DNA of 64,000 nt from Dyella_A sp050749815 (lineage in GTDB: Bacteria > Pseudomonadota > Gammaproteobacteria > Xanthomonadales > Rhodanobacteraceae), in contig NZ_CP192735.1 in NCBI RefSeq assembly GCF_050749815.1, forward strand, positions 992,001-1,056,000, written 5' to 3'. The notes beneath the pieces were generated by a model, which saw only the letters and a program-made list of their open reading frames with translations, did not search any database and was not told where the DNA came from. A program made the translations under genes and the position numbers. Positions 37,869-49,131 of the stretch are shown here, piece after piece (positions within the stretch are counted from its first letter, which is position 1; each line of letters starts with the position of its first letter).

Positions 37869-38584
37869 GGCAGATCGTTCTCGATACCGAAACCACCGGC
37901 CTGGAGGTGCGCCAGGGGCACCGGCTGATCGAAATCGCCTGCATCGAAATGGTGGAGCGGCGTCTGACCGGGCGGCGTTATCAGACCTATCTCAACCCCG
38001 ATCGGGCGATCGACGAAGGGGCTCGTCAGGTCACCGGCATCGAGGACGACTTCCTGCTCGACAAGCCGCGTTTCGGCGATGTGGTGGACGAATTCCTGGC
38101 CTTCATTGACGGCGCCGAGCTGATCATCCACAACGCAGCGTTCGACCTGGGCTTCCTCAACGCCGAACTGGCGCGCCTGCCCAGCTCGCCCGGGACCATC
38201 CAGCAGCGCTGCAGCGTGCTGGACACGCTGGCGATGGCGCGCGAGCGCTATCCGGGGCAGCGCAACAGCCTGGACGCCCTGTGCAAGCGGCTGGGCGTGG
38301 ACAACTCGGCGCGCGAACTGCACGGCGGCTTGATCGACTGCCACCTGCTCGCGGACGTCTATATCGCGATGACCTCGGGGCAGGTCGCACTCGACCTGGG
38401 CTTCGACAAGCCCGGCGAAGAAGAGCGCACCGCGATCATCGTGCCGGTCGAACTGCTGCGCCGCCCGCGCGTGTTGCGTGCCGATGCCGAGGAACTGGCG
38501 GCACACGAAAAGCGGCTCGATGCGCTGGACAAGAGCGCCGGTGGCACCAGCCTGTGGCGGCGCGAACCGCCTGCGGCGGTCTGA
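37865..38584 (+). CDS. dnaQ: DNA polymerase III epsilon subunit (3'-5' proofreading exonuclease)
   Basis: A 239-residue proofreading subunit of the replicative polymerase. Exo I DTETTGL (residues 7-13), Exo II HNAAFDLGFLN (near 92) and Exo III HGGLIDCHLLADVY (near 155) give the DEDDh active site. The C-terminal tail that binds the alpha subunit has LRADAEELAAHEKRLDALDK. The rnhA-dnaQ pair is conserved; here both are in the same direction and overlap, unlike E. coli where they are divergent. It converges with the PP2C gene eight bases away. Confidence 0.96.
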   Translation: MRQIVLDTETTGLEVRQGHRLIEIACIEMVERRLTGRRYQTYLNPDRAIDEGARQVTGIEDDFLLDKPRFGDVVDEFLAFIDGAELIIHNAAFDLGFLNAELARLPSSPGTIQQRCSVLDTLAMARERYPGQRNSLDALCKRLGVDNSARELHGGLIDCHLLADVYIAMTSGQVALDLGFDKPGEEERTAIIVPVELLRRPRVLRADAEELAAHEKRLDALDKSAGGTSLWRREPPAAV

Positions 38585-38592
38585 CGATCCGG

Positions 38593-39294
38593 TCAGCTCA
38601 GGCGCACCAGGATCACGGTCAGGTTGTCGCTGCCGCTGGCTTCCAGGCCGTCCAGCAGCAGGTGGTCCACGCACTCCTGCGCCGCCAGGTCCGTGCGCTG
38701 TACCAGCCGTGCCAGGGCCGCGTCATCCAGGCCCTCGGTCAGCCCATCCGTACAGAGCAGGAAGCCGATTCCGGCGCGGCAGGCACCGCGCGCCACGCCA
38801 ATGTGAATCTGCTCGGCGGTGGTGATTCCCAGCGCCTGCGTGAGCACATTGCGTTGGGGGTGACGCGCGGCCAGCTCCGGATCGAGCCGGCCGGCGTTGA
38901 TCAGTTCCTGGACCAGCGAGTGGTCGTGGCTGACCTGCCGGAACTGGTCGCCGAATGCATAGATGCGACTGTCGCCGACCCAGGCCAGCTCATAGGCCTC
39001 ATCGCGGATCCGCAGCGCGGCCAACGTGGTGCCCATCGGCAGTGCATCGCGGCTCTTGCGGGCATGCGCTTCCAGCCGGCTGGCTGCCGTGCGCACGGCA
39101 TCGATCAGGGGTGCCCCGTTGCGGACCTCCGCCACCACGACGTCACGCGCCAGCGCCGACGCCACTTCCCCATGCTGATGACCGCCCATGCCGTCGGCGA
39201 CCAGGAACAGGCCGAGTGAGGGATCGGCGTAGTAGGTGTCTTCGTTGCGCGTGCGGCGCAGTCCGACGTGGGTTCCGTGTCCGAATTCGATCAT
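38593..39294 (-). CDS. PP2C-family Ser/Thr protein phosphatase
   Basis: A 233-residue cytoplasmic metallophosphatase (PPM/Stp1 type). The motifs are complete: RTRNEDTYY, VADGMGGHQHGE (metal Asp), MGTTLAALRI, AWVGDSRIYAF, CTDGLTEGLDD and SDNLTVIL. It would reverse phosphorylation by a Hanks-type kinase, or act in a type VI secretion or stress circuit. No kinase is encoded in the window, and the gene stands alone between dnaQ and tRNA-Ser. The substrate cannot be read. Confidence 0.92.
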   Translation of the reverse strand: MIEFGHGTHVGLRRTRNEDTYYADPSLGLFLVADGMGGHQHGEVASALARDVVVAEVRNGAPLIDAVRTAASRLEAHARKSRDALPMGTTLAALRIRDEAYELAWVGDSRIYAFGDQFRQVSHDHSLVQELINAGRLDPELAARHPQRNVLTQALGITTAEQIHIGVARGACRAGIGFLLCTDGLTEGLDDAALARLVQRTDLAAQECVDHLLLDGLEASGSDNLTVILVRLS

Positions 39295-39342
39295 GGGTGG
39301 GCTGCCGGCGAATCACGGCAGCATGCCGGATGCGGTACCCAG

Positions 39343-39371
39343 TTGTCACGGCTCGCGGGCATGCGTATGAT
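39343..39371 (+). promoter_or_regulatory. tRNA-Ser promoter
   Basis: TTGTCA (39343-39348) and TATGAT (39366-39371) are 17 bp apart, 35 bp upstream of the tRNA. Confidence 0.75.
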
Positions 39372-39405
39372 GACCGGCTCGCGCGGACCACCGTGTGACC
39401 CCTTT

Positions 39406-39495
<90 letters not shown>

Positions 39496-39504
39496 AAACG
39501 ACAA

Positions 39505-39533
39505 AAGCCTCGCAGCGATGCGGGGCTTTTTTC
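39505..39533 (+). terminator. terminator after tRNA-Ser
   Basis: The nine-base stem AAGCCTCGC / GCGGGGCTT (39505-39513, 39520-39528; one G-T pair) is followed by TTTTC TTG. It could also act on TetR messages on the other strand, where A's precede the stem. Confidence 0.85.
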
Positions 39534-39554
39534 TTGTGCGGCCGAGGAGTCGGA

Positions 39555-40325
39555 TCAGGTACCGAGCGGTGAGGCGCTGGTGCGTTCTGGGTATTCCGGG
39601 CTGCGCGGGTGGGCTTCGCTGCCGTCGCGATGGCTGAGCTGGATCAGGCGATCGATCGCCGCGATCTGCTGTGGTGTGCCCAGCGGCGCGGTGAGTGCCG
39701 GAGAGACCAGGGCCACCAGGCGCGCCAGGAGCTCGGCGTCGCTGATGTCCTGGCCCATGCTGAGTTCGGCCACCAGTTCGCCCATGTCGTCCGCCGCGAG
39801 TACGCCCGAAAGCGATTTGAGCGCGAAATGCAGGCGCAGGCCCAGTTCGCTGCGGGGCAGTTGCGGTAGCGCGCGGGCGAACGCCTCGAAGAAGCGCCCG
39901 AAGATCGGCCGGTAGTGCTGCTGCAGATGGTCGCGGATAAATGGCGAGGCATCGCTGTAGACACGCCCGAGCAGGCGCAGGAAGGCCGGTCCGCCAGACG
40001 GGTCGCGCCCCAGCTGCAAAGCCGGCACGAACAGCACGCCGAGAATGGCCACGCAATCGGGCACGCTATCGCCGGCCTCGCAGGCATCGAGCAGGCGCAG
40101 ACGTTCTTCGTTGAGGCGATCCAGCCGGTGCGACAGCAGCTCCTTGAGCATCGCGTCCTTGCTGCCGAAGTGATAGTTCACCGCGGCGAGGTTGGCCCCT
40201 GCGCGAGCGGTGACCTGACGCAGTGAAAGGGCCTCGTATCCGCGTTCGATGAATAGCAGCTCGGCTGCCTGCAACAGACGACTGCGCGTGTCGGCAGCCT
40301 GTGCTCCCCCGGTGGTGCTGCGCAT
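39555..40325 (-). CDS. TetR-family transcriptional regulator
   Basis: A 256-residue repressor-type regulator. The N-terminal helix-turn-helix (about residues 14-60) reads LLQAAELLFIERGYEALSLRQVTARAGANLAAVNYHFGSKDAM, shortened here to its key pieces LRQVTARAG and VNYHFGSKD. The C-terminal ligand domain (about 80-235) is helical and has DPSGGPAFLRLLGRV. The AefR/CerR-like C-terminal type is common near lipid or efflux genes. The start ATG 40325 (MRSTTGG) is chosen over the longer open frame. Its target is not clear: its neighbours are tRNA-Ser and ppsA. A ligand cannot be proposed. Confidence 0.88.
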   Translation of the reverse strand: MRSTTGGAQAADTRSRLLQAAELLFIERGYEALSLRQVTARAGANLAAVNYHFGSKDAMLKELLSHRLDRLNEERLRLLDACEAGDSVPDCVAILGVLFVPALQLGRDPSGGPAFLRLLGRVYSDASPFIRDHLQQHYRPIFGRFFEAFARALPQLPRSELGLRLHFALKSLSGVLAADDMGELVAELSMGQDISDAELLARLVALVSPALTAPLGTPQQIAAIDRLIQLSHRDGSEAHPRSPEYPERTSASPLGT

Positions 40326-40496
40326 CGCCCGTTCCCGAAAAGGTATTGCTGGTAGATGCCGGCGGGCTGCCTCCTGCGCCCGATGGTGCTGCGGCGAGAT
40401 GGCCGAGCCGCCCGACGACTCTTCAAACACCCGTATGACGCTAGTGGCGATGGCGGTTGCCGGCAAGCTGCACTGCACGACGATGCGCCGCGCACG

Positions 40497-40520
40497 AAAA
40501 AGGTGGGGTCATCCCCCGCC
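40497..40520 (-). terminator. terminator of ppsA
   Basis: On the minus strand GGCGGGG, loop GATGA, CCCCACC (40520-40502, one mismatch) is followed by TTTTTCG. It lies about 36 bp past the ppsA stop. Confidence 0.6.
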
Positions 40521-40556
40521 TCTTCGTTGTCACTGGATCGAGCGCGCCGCGTTGGC

Positions 40557-42929
<2,373 letters not shown>

Positions 42930-43153
42930 GGTGGATCTCCTCGGAACACTAGATTGGGTGAGGTGCGGCAGCCGGCAAAAGCGGGCTACAAAGAACTGGT
43001 ATTGTCCGCCGGGATTGGTGCACGGCACAAGAAGACCAATGCAATCCGTTGCCGCGCCACCTGCATACCAGTCAGCAGAAGGTCAAGCGCACAAAGCAAA
43101 CAGCGCATGCGCTAAGGTGCCGGACATTGCCTCTCAGACGCCGGGACCGATCC

Positions 43154-43969
43154 ATGCAGCGAACCGTTTTCTTCATCTCCGATTCCACTGGTATTACCGC
43201 GGAGACGATCGGCAACAGCATCCTGGCGCAATTCGAAGGCATGGAGTTCGACAAGCATCGCCTGCCGTTCGTGGATGACGCGAGAAAGGCAGAGGCCGCC
43301 GCGCTCAGGATCAAGACGCGCTACGCGCAAACCGGCGACCGGCCGATCGTGGTCAACACCATGGCCGACCGCGCGCTGTGCGACATCGTGGCGACCAGCG
43401 GCGCGCTGATGCTCGACGTGTTCGCGCCCTTCATCGGCCCGCTCGAAGAAGAGCTGGGAGCCAAGCGTTCGGGCGCGGTGAACCGTTCGCATGGCCTGGT
43501 GGATTTCGACAAGTACGAAGCGCGCATCAACGCCACCAACTACGCGCTTTCGCACGACGACGGCATTGACGTGGACTATGCCCAGGCCGACCTGATCCTG
43601 GTCGGGGTGTCTCGCTCGGGCAAGACGCCGACCTGCCTCTACATGGCCTTGCATTACGGGGTGAGTGCCGCCAACTATCCGCTCACGGACGACGACCTCG
43701 ACAAGCTGGAGCTGCCGGCCCGCTTGCGCCCCTACAAGGACCGCCTGTTCGGCCTCACCATCGATCCCCAGCGCCTAGCGCAGATCCGCGAGCAGCGCCG
43801 GGCGAACAGTCGTTATGCCACGATCGAACAGTGCCGGTGGGAGCTGGCGCAGGCGGACAAGTTGATGCGTCGCGAGGGCATCCCCAGCCTCAACACCACG
43901 CACGTGTCGATCGAGGAGATCGCCAGCAAGATCTTTGAGCGCTTCGGGATCGAGCGCACCATGTTCTGA
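43154..43969 (+). CDS. ppsR: PEP synthase regulatory protein (DUF299, bifunctional kinase/pyrophosphorylase)
   Basis: A 271-residue regulator that uses ADP to phosphorylate, and phosphate to dephosphorylate, the PpsA phosphohistidine-adjacent threonine, switching PEP synthase off and on. Family landmarks are FFISDSTGITAETIGNSI at the N-terminus, the P-loop GVSRSGKTPT near residue 150, and YPLTDDDLD and RYATIEQCRWELAQA after it. ATG 43154 (MQRTVFF) is the correct family start. It is divergent from ppsA across about 220 bp of shared upstream sequence. Confidence 0.95.
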   Translation: MQRTVFFISDSTGITAETIGNSILAQFEGMEFDKHRLPFVDDARKAEAAALRIKTRYAQTGDRPIVVNTMADRALCDIVATSGALMLDVFAPFIGPLEEELGAKRSGAVNRSHGLVDFDKYEARINATNYALSHDDGIDVDYAQADLILVGVSRSGKTPTCLYMALHYGVSAANYPLTDDDLDKLELPARLRPYKDRLFGLTIDPQRLAQIREQRRANSRYATIEQCRWELAQADKLMRREGIPSLNTTHVSIEEIASKIFERFGIERTMF

Positions 43970-43990
43970 TGATCGGAGTTGCCTGACCGT

Positions 43991-44473
43991 ATGAGTGCCG
44001 TACTGGATCGCCGCGCCGCCCTGCTGCCGGGACGTTTCGAGTTCCTGATGGGGCTTTACGCCGAGAACTACCATCGGCTGGTGCGGCTGTTCGCGCCGCA
44101 GACGCTTACGCCGGGGCGCTACGTTTCCAGCGTGGATGACGGGTTGGACGTGCACCTGCAACTGCAGGAATGCCACCCGTACACGCTCGAGCTGGAGCTG
44201 ACGTACGACCTGGTCGATGCGCAGACCGGTCTGCGCACGCCCTCGGCGCAGTTGCGCGTCTACACCGACGCCCACGTGGCCGAAGCGCTGCATTGCCATC
44301 CGGGCCGCCATCTGTGGCAGGTGCTGGGGCCGTTTCCGCCGGCGCACACGGTGTTGCAGCATCGTCTGCGCATGAACGGGTTTCTTACCCGCTGGCTGGA
44401 GTACTTGGCCGAGCAGGGGCACTCCGTGGGTACGCTGGAGCGCGATGACGCGGCGCCTGCGCAGGTCGAGTAA
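43991..44473 (+). CDS. DUF1249 family protein (YqiB-like)
   Basis: A 160-residue cytoplasmic protein. The family shape is LMGLYAENYHRLVRLF near residue 20, HPYTLELELTYDL near 55, and ARVYTDA-type ALRVYTDAHVAEALH near 80. The function of this family (E. coli YqiB) is not known. The ATG at 43991 follows a CGGAG site; the upstream TTG at 43979 is less likely. It is 21 bp after ppsR and may be cotranscribed. Confidence 0.85.
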   Translation: MSAVLDRRAALLPGRFEFLMGLYAENYHRLVRLFAPQTLTPGRYVSSVDDGLDVHLQLQECHPYTLELELTYDLVDAQTGLRTPSAQLRVYTDAHVAEALHCHPGRHLWQVLGPFPPAHTVLQHRLRMNGFLTRWLEYLAEQGHSVGTLERDDAAPAQVE

Positions 44474-44490
44474 ACGAGGCGAAAATTAGG

Positions 44491-44517
44491 CAACAAAAAA
44501 CCCGCACAAGGCGGGCT
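44491..44517. terminator. terminator serving the minus-strand tRNA operon and the DUF1249 gene
   Basis: The stem CCCGC / GCGGG (44501-44505, 44511-44515; extended C/G pairs) is followed on the minus strand by TTTTTTGTTG, ideal for the three tRNAs that end at 44527. On the plus strand the downstream TTCTCATT is weaker. Confidence 0.8.
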
Positions 44518-44526
44518 TCTCATTAG

Positions 44527-44603
44527 TGGCGGAGCGGACGGGACTCGAACCCGCGACCTCCGGCGTGACAGGCCAGCATTCTAACCAACTGAACTACCGC
44601 TCC
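44527..44603 (-). tRNA. tRNA-Asp(GTC), copy 2
   Basis: A 77-base cloverleaf with anticodon GTC and an encoded CCA, identical in every base to copy 1 at 32435-32511. It is the last tRNA of the minus-strand operon. Confidence 0.97.
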
Positions 44604-44661
44604 ACATCTTGCTTCCAGCTTCTACTGCATTCGCGTTGCGGCGAACTGCGGGTTTCCAACT

Positions 44662-44737
44662 TGGCGTCCCCACGGGGATTCGAACCCCGGTCGCCACCGT
44701 GAAAGGGTGATGTCCTAGGCCTCTAGACGATGGGGAC
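44662..44737 (-). tRNA. tRNA-Glu(TTC)
   Basis: A 76-base cloverleaf with acceptor GTCCCCA/TGGGGAC, anticodon TTC in loop CTTTCAC, and an encoded CCA. It is the middle gene of the Ala-Glu-Asp operon. Confidence 0.97.
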
Positions 44738-44746
44738 GAATTAAGT

Positions 44747-44822
44747 TGGTGGAGCCAGGCGGGATCGAACCGCCGACCTCCTGCATGCCATGCAGGCGCT
44801 CTCCCAGCTGAGCTATGGCCCC
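44747..44822 (-). tRNA. tRNA-Ala(GGC)
   Basis: A 76-base cloverleaf with acceptor GGGGCCA/TGGCTCC (with a G-T pair, though the alanine identity pair is normally G3-U70), anticodon GGC between CTGCAT and ATGCAG, and an encoded CCA. It is the first gene of the minus-strand operon. Confidence 0.97.
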
Positions 44823-44839
44823 GCCGCTGGAAGCCCGAA

Positions 44840-44895
44840 AGAATAGGCAGGGGCTGCGATTCCGTCAAGCGTTTTCTGAAAAAATTTTTCGAGAC
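44840..44895 (-). promoter_or_regulatory. strong stable-RNA promoter for the Ala-Glu-Asp tRNA operon
   Basis: On the minus strand TTGACG (44868-44863) and TATTCT (44845-44840) are exactly 17 bp apart. The A/T-rich tract at 44870-44892 just upstream looks like an UP element. The -10 ends 18 bp before tRNA-Ala. Confidence 0.88.
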
Positions 44896-44977
44896 GGGGC
44901 CGTCGCCCCAGTCCAGCGCTCCCGTGCGCACACGTGCCTGCAGGTAAGCTTGTGGCTCACGCTATCCAGGAAGACGC

Positions 44978-46720
44978 ATGCACGAGATCGGCTTCATCCG
45001 CGACCTCGCGATCGTGATGATCGTGGCCGGCGCCACGACCATCCTGTTCCATCGCCTGCGCCAGCCGGTGCTGCTCGGTTACATCCTCGCCGGAGTGCTG
45101 ATCGGCCCCCATACGCCGGGTGTGCTGGTGGCCGATCCTCGCACCATCAACGACATCTCCAACCTCGGCGTCGTGCTGCTGATGTTTACGCTGGGCCTGG
45201 AGTTCAGCATCCGAAAATTGCGCGAGGTCGGCCTCGGAGTGCTGGTGGTGGCGGTCGCCGAGGTCGGCGTGATGCTGTGGATCGGCTACGGCCTGGGCGA
45301 AGCGTTCGGCTGGCAGGGCAGGGACGCGCTGTTCCTCGGCGGCATCATGGCGCTGTCCTCCACCATGGTGGCCACGCGCACCTTGTCCGAGAGCGGATTG
45401 CGTGCGCTGCCGTTTGCCCGGTTGGTGATCGGCCTGCTGGTGGCGGAGGACATGCTCACCATCGTCATCCTCACGCTGCTGACGGCGGTGGCGATCGGCG
45501 GCTCGGTCGAGGCGTCGTCAGCCTTCACCTTGATCGGCCACCTCGGCCTGTTCGTCGTGGCAGGCATGATCATCGGTCTGCTGGTGGTGCCGCGGCTGGT
45601 CGATTACGTGGCCGGCTTCGGCCGCAACGAGATGCTGCTGGTCAGCACGCTGGGGTTGTGCTTCGGCGCCAGTCTGCTCGCGGCCTGGATGGGATTCAGC
45701 GTGGCGCTGGGCGCTTTTCTGGTGGGTGCGGTGGTCGCCGAGGCGCGCAGCGCGGAAAAGGTGATGCACTTGATCGAGCCGCTGCGGGACATGTTCGCAG
45801 CGCTGTTCTTCGTGGCGATCGGCCTGAAGATCGATCCGGCCATGCTGGCCCAGTACGTGTTGCCCGCCTTGGCGATTGCCGCTGTGGTGATCCTTGGCAA
45901 GACCGTCGTGTGCAGCGTGGGTATGTTCGCGATCGGCCACGATCCGCGCACGGCCGTGCGTACCGGGGTGAGCATGGCGCAGATCGGCGAGTTCTCGTTC
46001 GTGATCGCGACGCTGGGCCTGTCGCTTGGCGCGGTCAGCGACTTTATCTATCCGGTGGCGGTGGCCGTGTCGGTGCTGTGCATGGCGGCCTCGCCCTATC
46101 TGGTGCGCTCTGCCGATGGGCTGGTGAACGGCATGCGACGCCTCGCGCCGTCGCCGCTGCGGCTGCTGGTGTCCAGCTATACCGGCTGGCTGGAAAACCT
46201 GCGCCCGGTCAACGAGAACGCGGTGATCGCTGCCATGTTGAGGCGGCTGCTCACGCACATTGCGATCAACGTGATGCTGGTGGTGACGCTGTTTGTCGTG
46301 GGCGCCTACATCAATGCACACAACTGGACCTGGTTCTCGATGCTCGGCCTGACGCGGGACGCGCGGCACACCGTGATCTGGGCGGCGGCGCTGTTCCTGT
46401 CGTTGCCGCTGCTGATCGCGGTGTATCGCAAGGCGGAGGCGCTGGGCATGTTGCTGGCCGAACTGGGGATTCGCGAGAGTTATGCGGGGAGCTATACGCG
46501 CGCCATCCGGGGCGTGTTGGCGCGGCTGATCCCGCTGGCGACCTTATTGGTGCTGGCCGTGCTGGTCAGCGCGTTGGGTTCGGCCATCCTCCCGCCGCGC
46601 GGGGTCGCCCTGTCGCTGGCGGCGGCCGGGGTGCTGGTTGCGGTGGTGTTGTGGCGTGGTCTGGTCCGGGTGCATGCCCGTTTGCAGGCCGCCCTGCGCG
46701 ACACCATCGCGAAGGAATGA
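44978..46720 (+). CDS. CPA2-family cation:proton antiporter (KefB/YbaL-like)
   Basis: A 580-residue inner-membrane antiporter exchanging protons with Na+ or K+. The first 395 residues form about 12 transmembrane segments with the CPA2 features LLMFTLGLEFSIRKL (near 68) and GLKIDPAM. LVAEDMLTI (near 156) carries the ED pair in place of the usual QD or DD. There is no TrkA-N/RCK domain; the last 130 residues instead form a mechanosensitive-channel-like pair of transmembrane segments (about 430-455, 505-555), which is unusual for Kef proteins. Substrate and regulation are not visible. Confidence 0.88.
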   Translation: MHEIGFIRDLAIVMIVAGATTILFHRLRQPVLLGYILAGVLIGPHTPGVLVADPRTINDISNLGVVLLMFTLGLEFSIRKLREVGLGVLVVAVAEVGVMLWIGYGLGEAFGWQGRDALFLGGIMALSSTMVATRTLSESGLRALPFARLVIGLLVAEDMLTIVILTLLTAVAIGGSVEASSAFTLIGHLGLFVVAGMIIGLLVVPRLVDYVAGFGRNEMLLVSTLGLCFGASLLAAWMGFSVALGAFLVGAVVAEARSAEKVMHLIEPLRDMFAALFFVAIGLKIDPAMLAQYVLPALAIAAVVILGKTVVCSVGMFAIGHDPRTAVRTGVSMAQIGEFSFVIATLGLSLGAVSDFIYPVAVAVSVLCMAASPYLVRSADGLVNGMRRLAPSPLRLLVSSYTGWLENLRPVNENAVIAAMLRRLLTHIAINVMLVVTLFVVGAYINAHNWTWFSMLGLTRDARHTVIWAAALFLSLPLLIAVYRKAEALGMLLAELGIRESYAGSYTRAIRGVLARLIPLATLLVLAVLVSALGSAILPPRGVALSLAAAGVLVAVVLWRGLVRVHARLQAALRDTIAKE

Positions 46721-46890
46721 GCGCGGGCCAGGGGGCGTCGTATCCGCCGCGTGGGAACCTTTTTTGCAACAGACGGTCGCAGGCCGGGCGTCGTTGCCAA
46801 GCGTTGGCAGCGGTCGCACAATGAGCGGCCAGCCTCCGCAGCGGAGGCTTGTCCGGCAGTGCCGGCACATTCCAATTGAGGGAGTCTCGA

Positions 46891-47661
46891 ATGAAGCATT
46901 TTCTGCGTCCCACGCTCACGACGGCCGCTCTGGCCGTGGCGCTGGGCATGACTGCCGGCGCCCACGCGCAGGCCGCCAAGTCCTCGGCTGCCGGCACGGT
47001 CGACAAGACCAAGGCCAGCTACGTGGTGGGTTGGGACCTGGCCAGCTCGCTGCCGCCGCTGGTGCGCAACGAGGTGGATCCGGCGACCGTGGCCCGCGCC
47101 GTGCAGTCGGCGCTGTCGGGCCAGAAGCCGACGATGAGCGAGGCGGAATACAAGCAGGTGAAGCAGGCGTTCATCACGAACCTGCAGGCCAAGGCGAAGG
47201 CCGAGTACGAGCAGGTGGCGGCCAAGAACAAGGCTGAGGGCGACGCCTTCATCGCCAAGAACAAGTCGGCGCCGGGCGTGAAGACCACGGCTTCGGGCCT
47301 GCAGTACCAGGTGATCTCGGCCGGCAGCGGCCCGCGTCCGGGTCCGAATGACACGGTGCAGATCACCTACACCGGCACCTTCGTCAACGGCGAGAAGTTC
47401 GACGCGTCGGCCGATCATCCGGAGCCGAAGACCGGTACCTCGGTGCCGATTCCGCTCGCTGGCGTGATCCCGGGTTTCCGCGAGGGCCTGATGCTCATGC
47501 AGACCGGTGCGCACTACAAGTTGTTTATCCCGTCGAGCCTCGCCTACGGCGCGCAGCCGGGTAACGGCTTCCCGCCGAACGAAACGCTGATCTTCGACGT
47601 GACCCTGGAGAAGACCGGCCCGACGCCGGCCGGCCAGGCCCAGCCGGGCCAGGGCGGCTGA
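46891..47661 (+). CDS. periplasmic FKBP-type peptidyl-prolyl isomerase (FkpA/Mip-like)
   Basis: A 256-residue secreted folding catalyst. It has a signal peptide (MKHFLRP, hydrophobic core, cleavage after AHA near residue 26), an N-terminal helical dimerisation domain (about 35-125, SYVVGWDLASSLP), and a C-terminal FKBP domain (about 135-245) with YTGTFVNGEKFDAS, VIPGFREGLMLMQ and IPSSLAYG. The tail is Pro/Gly-rich. The ATG at 46891 has a GAGGGAG site. It stands in front of a strong terminator, as a single gene upstream of ugd. Confidence 0.93.
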   Translation: MKHFLRPTLTTAALAVALGMTAGAHAQAAKSSAAGTVDKTKASYVVGWDLASSLPPLVRNEVDPATVARAVQSALSGQKPTMSEAEYKQVKQAFITNLQAKAKAEYEQVAAKNKAEGDAFIAKNKSAPGVKTTASGLQYQVISAGSGPRPGPNDTVQITYTGTFVNGEKFDASADHPEPKTGTSVPIPLAGVIPGFREGLMLMQTGAHYKLFIPSSLAYGAQPGNGFPPNETLIFDVTLEKTGPTPAGQAQPGQGG

Positions 47662-47693
47662 TCGTCCGCTCGTAGTACCAGCTGAACCGGAAA

Positions 47694-47720
47694 GGGCGCG
47701 AAGTCATTCGCGCCCTTTTT
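47694..47720 (+). terminator. terminator after the FKBP gene
   Basis: The perfect nine-base stem GGGCGCGAA / TTCGCGCCC (47694-47702, 47707-47715) with loop GTCA is followed by TTTTTCTTT. Confidence 0.92.
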
Positions 47721-47788
47721 CTTTGGGCGTGTGTGCGGGCGCTGGCTGTTAGAATTTGCGTTTCGATTTGGCAGGGAACTGAGCTGCG

Positions 47789-49129
47789 ATGAAAGTCACC
47801 ATCTTCGGCACGGGCTACGTGGGCCTCGTCACCGGTGCTTGCCTGGCGGAAATGGGCAATCACGTGGTTTGCGTCGACATCGATGCCGGCAAGGTGGAGC
47901 GACTCAAGCAGGGGGATATCCCGATCTTCGAGCCGGGCCTCGAGCCCCTGGTGAAGCAGAACTTTGCCGAAGGCCGGCTGGCCTTCACAACGGATGCCGC
48001 GCCGGCAATCGCCCATGGCGACATTATTTTCATCGCGGTCGGCACGCCTCCGGACGAGGACGGCAGTGCCGACCTGCAGTATGTGCTGGCCGTGGCACGC
48101 ACCATCGGCCGGCAGCTGGATCGCTACGCCGTGGTGGTCAACAAGTCCACGGTGCCGGTGGGTACCGCCGACCGCGTTCGCCAGGCGATCGCGGACGAGT
48201 TGGCAGCCCGCGGTGCGGCGGTGGATTTCGATGTCGTCTCCAACCCCGAGTTCCTCAAGGAGGGCGATGCCGTCGAGGATTGCCTGCGGCCGGACCGCAT
48301 CGTGATCGGCAGCAACAGCGAGCGCGCCATCGCCACCATGCGCAAGCTCTACGCGCCGTTCAACCGCAACCACGACCGTACCGTGCTGATGGACGTGCGC
48401 TCGGCCGAGCTGACCAAGTACGCCGCCAACGCCATGCTGGCGACCAAGATCAGTTTCATGAACGAGATCGCCAACATTGCCGAGCGCGTCGGCGCCGACG
48501 TGGAACTGGTGCGCCAGGGCATCGGCTCGGATCCGCGCATCGGGTACCACTTCATCTACCCCGGCGCCGGCTACGGCGGTTCGTGCTTTCCCAAGGACGT
48601 GCAGGCGCTCGAGCGCACCGCACGCGCGCATGGCTACGAGGCACATCTGCTGGGCGCGGTCGAGCAGGTCAACCACGAGCAGAAGGCCAAGCTGTTCGAG
48701 CTGGTCCAGCGGCATTTCGGCGGCCAACTCGCCGGCAAGACCGTTGCCCTGTGGGGGCTGGCGTTCAAGCCGAACACGGACGACATGCGCGAGGCGTCCA
48801 GCCGGCGCCTGATGGAGATGCTCTGGGCGGCCGGTGCCAGGGTGCGTGCGTTCGACCCGGAGGCGGCGGACGAGACCCGCCGGATCTACGGCGACCGCGC
48901 CGATCTGGTGCTGTGCGAGCATCCCTACGATGCGCTCGACGGTGCCGACGCGCTGGCCATCCTGACCGAGTGGAAGGCCTTCCGCAGCCCCGATTTCGCA
49001 CGCATCCGCAGCGCGCTGGCCACGCCGGTGATCTTCGATGGCCGCAATCTGTACGACCCGGCCGCCGTCGAAGAGGCGGGCTTGGCGTACTACGGCATCG
49101 GCCGCGGCCGCAGTCTCGCGCGGAGCTGA
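47789..49129 (+). CDS. ugd: UDP-glucose 6-dehydrogenase
   Basis: A 446-residue NAD-dependent enzyme that oxidises UDP-glucose to UDP-glucuronate for exopolysaccharide, lipid A or capsule precursors. The Rossmann start is FGTGYVGLVTGACLAEMGN, the second NAD element is STVPVGTADRVRQ, and the catalytic Cys is in GAGYGGSCFPKDVQAL (near 264). UDP-binding domain residues (FKPNTDDMREASS) and the C-terminal VIFDGRN are present. A TAGAAT at 47750-47755 may be its -10. It is followed by slyX two bases after its stop. Confidence 0.95.
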   Translation: MKVTIFGTGYVGLVTGACLAEMGNHVVCVDIDAGKVERLKQGDIPIFEPGLEPLVKQNFAEGRLAFTTDAAPAIAHGDIIFIAVGTPPDEDGSADLQYVLAVARTIGRQLDRYAVVVNKSTVPVGTADRVRQAIADELAARGAAVDFDVVSNPEFLKEGDAVEDCLRPDRIVIGSNSERAIATMRKLYAPFNRNHDRTVLMDVRSAELTKYAANAMLATKISFMNEIANIAERVGADVELVRQGIGSDPRIGYHFIYPGAGYGGSCFPKDVQALERTARAHGYEAHLLGAVEQVNHEQKAKLFELVQRHFGGQLAGKTVALWGLAFKPNTDDMREASSRRLMEMLWAAGARVRAFDPEAADETRRIYGDRADLVLCEHPYDALDGADALAILTEWKAFRSPDFARIRSALATPVIFDGRNLYDPAAVEEAGLAYYGIGRGRSLARS

Positions 49130-49131
49130 TC

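Noticed and set aside
43104..43113. GCGCATGCGC palindrome upstream of ppsR
   Set aside because: Ten-base palindromes are frequent in GC-rich DNA and no second copy or operator context is visible.
44815..46824. Plus-strand open frame of 669 codons over the antiporter gene in another frame
   Set aside because: Arg/Gly/Ala-rich with no membrane segments; the 580-codon frame has the CPA2 features.
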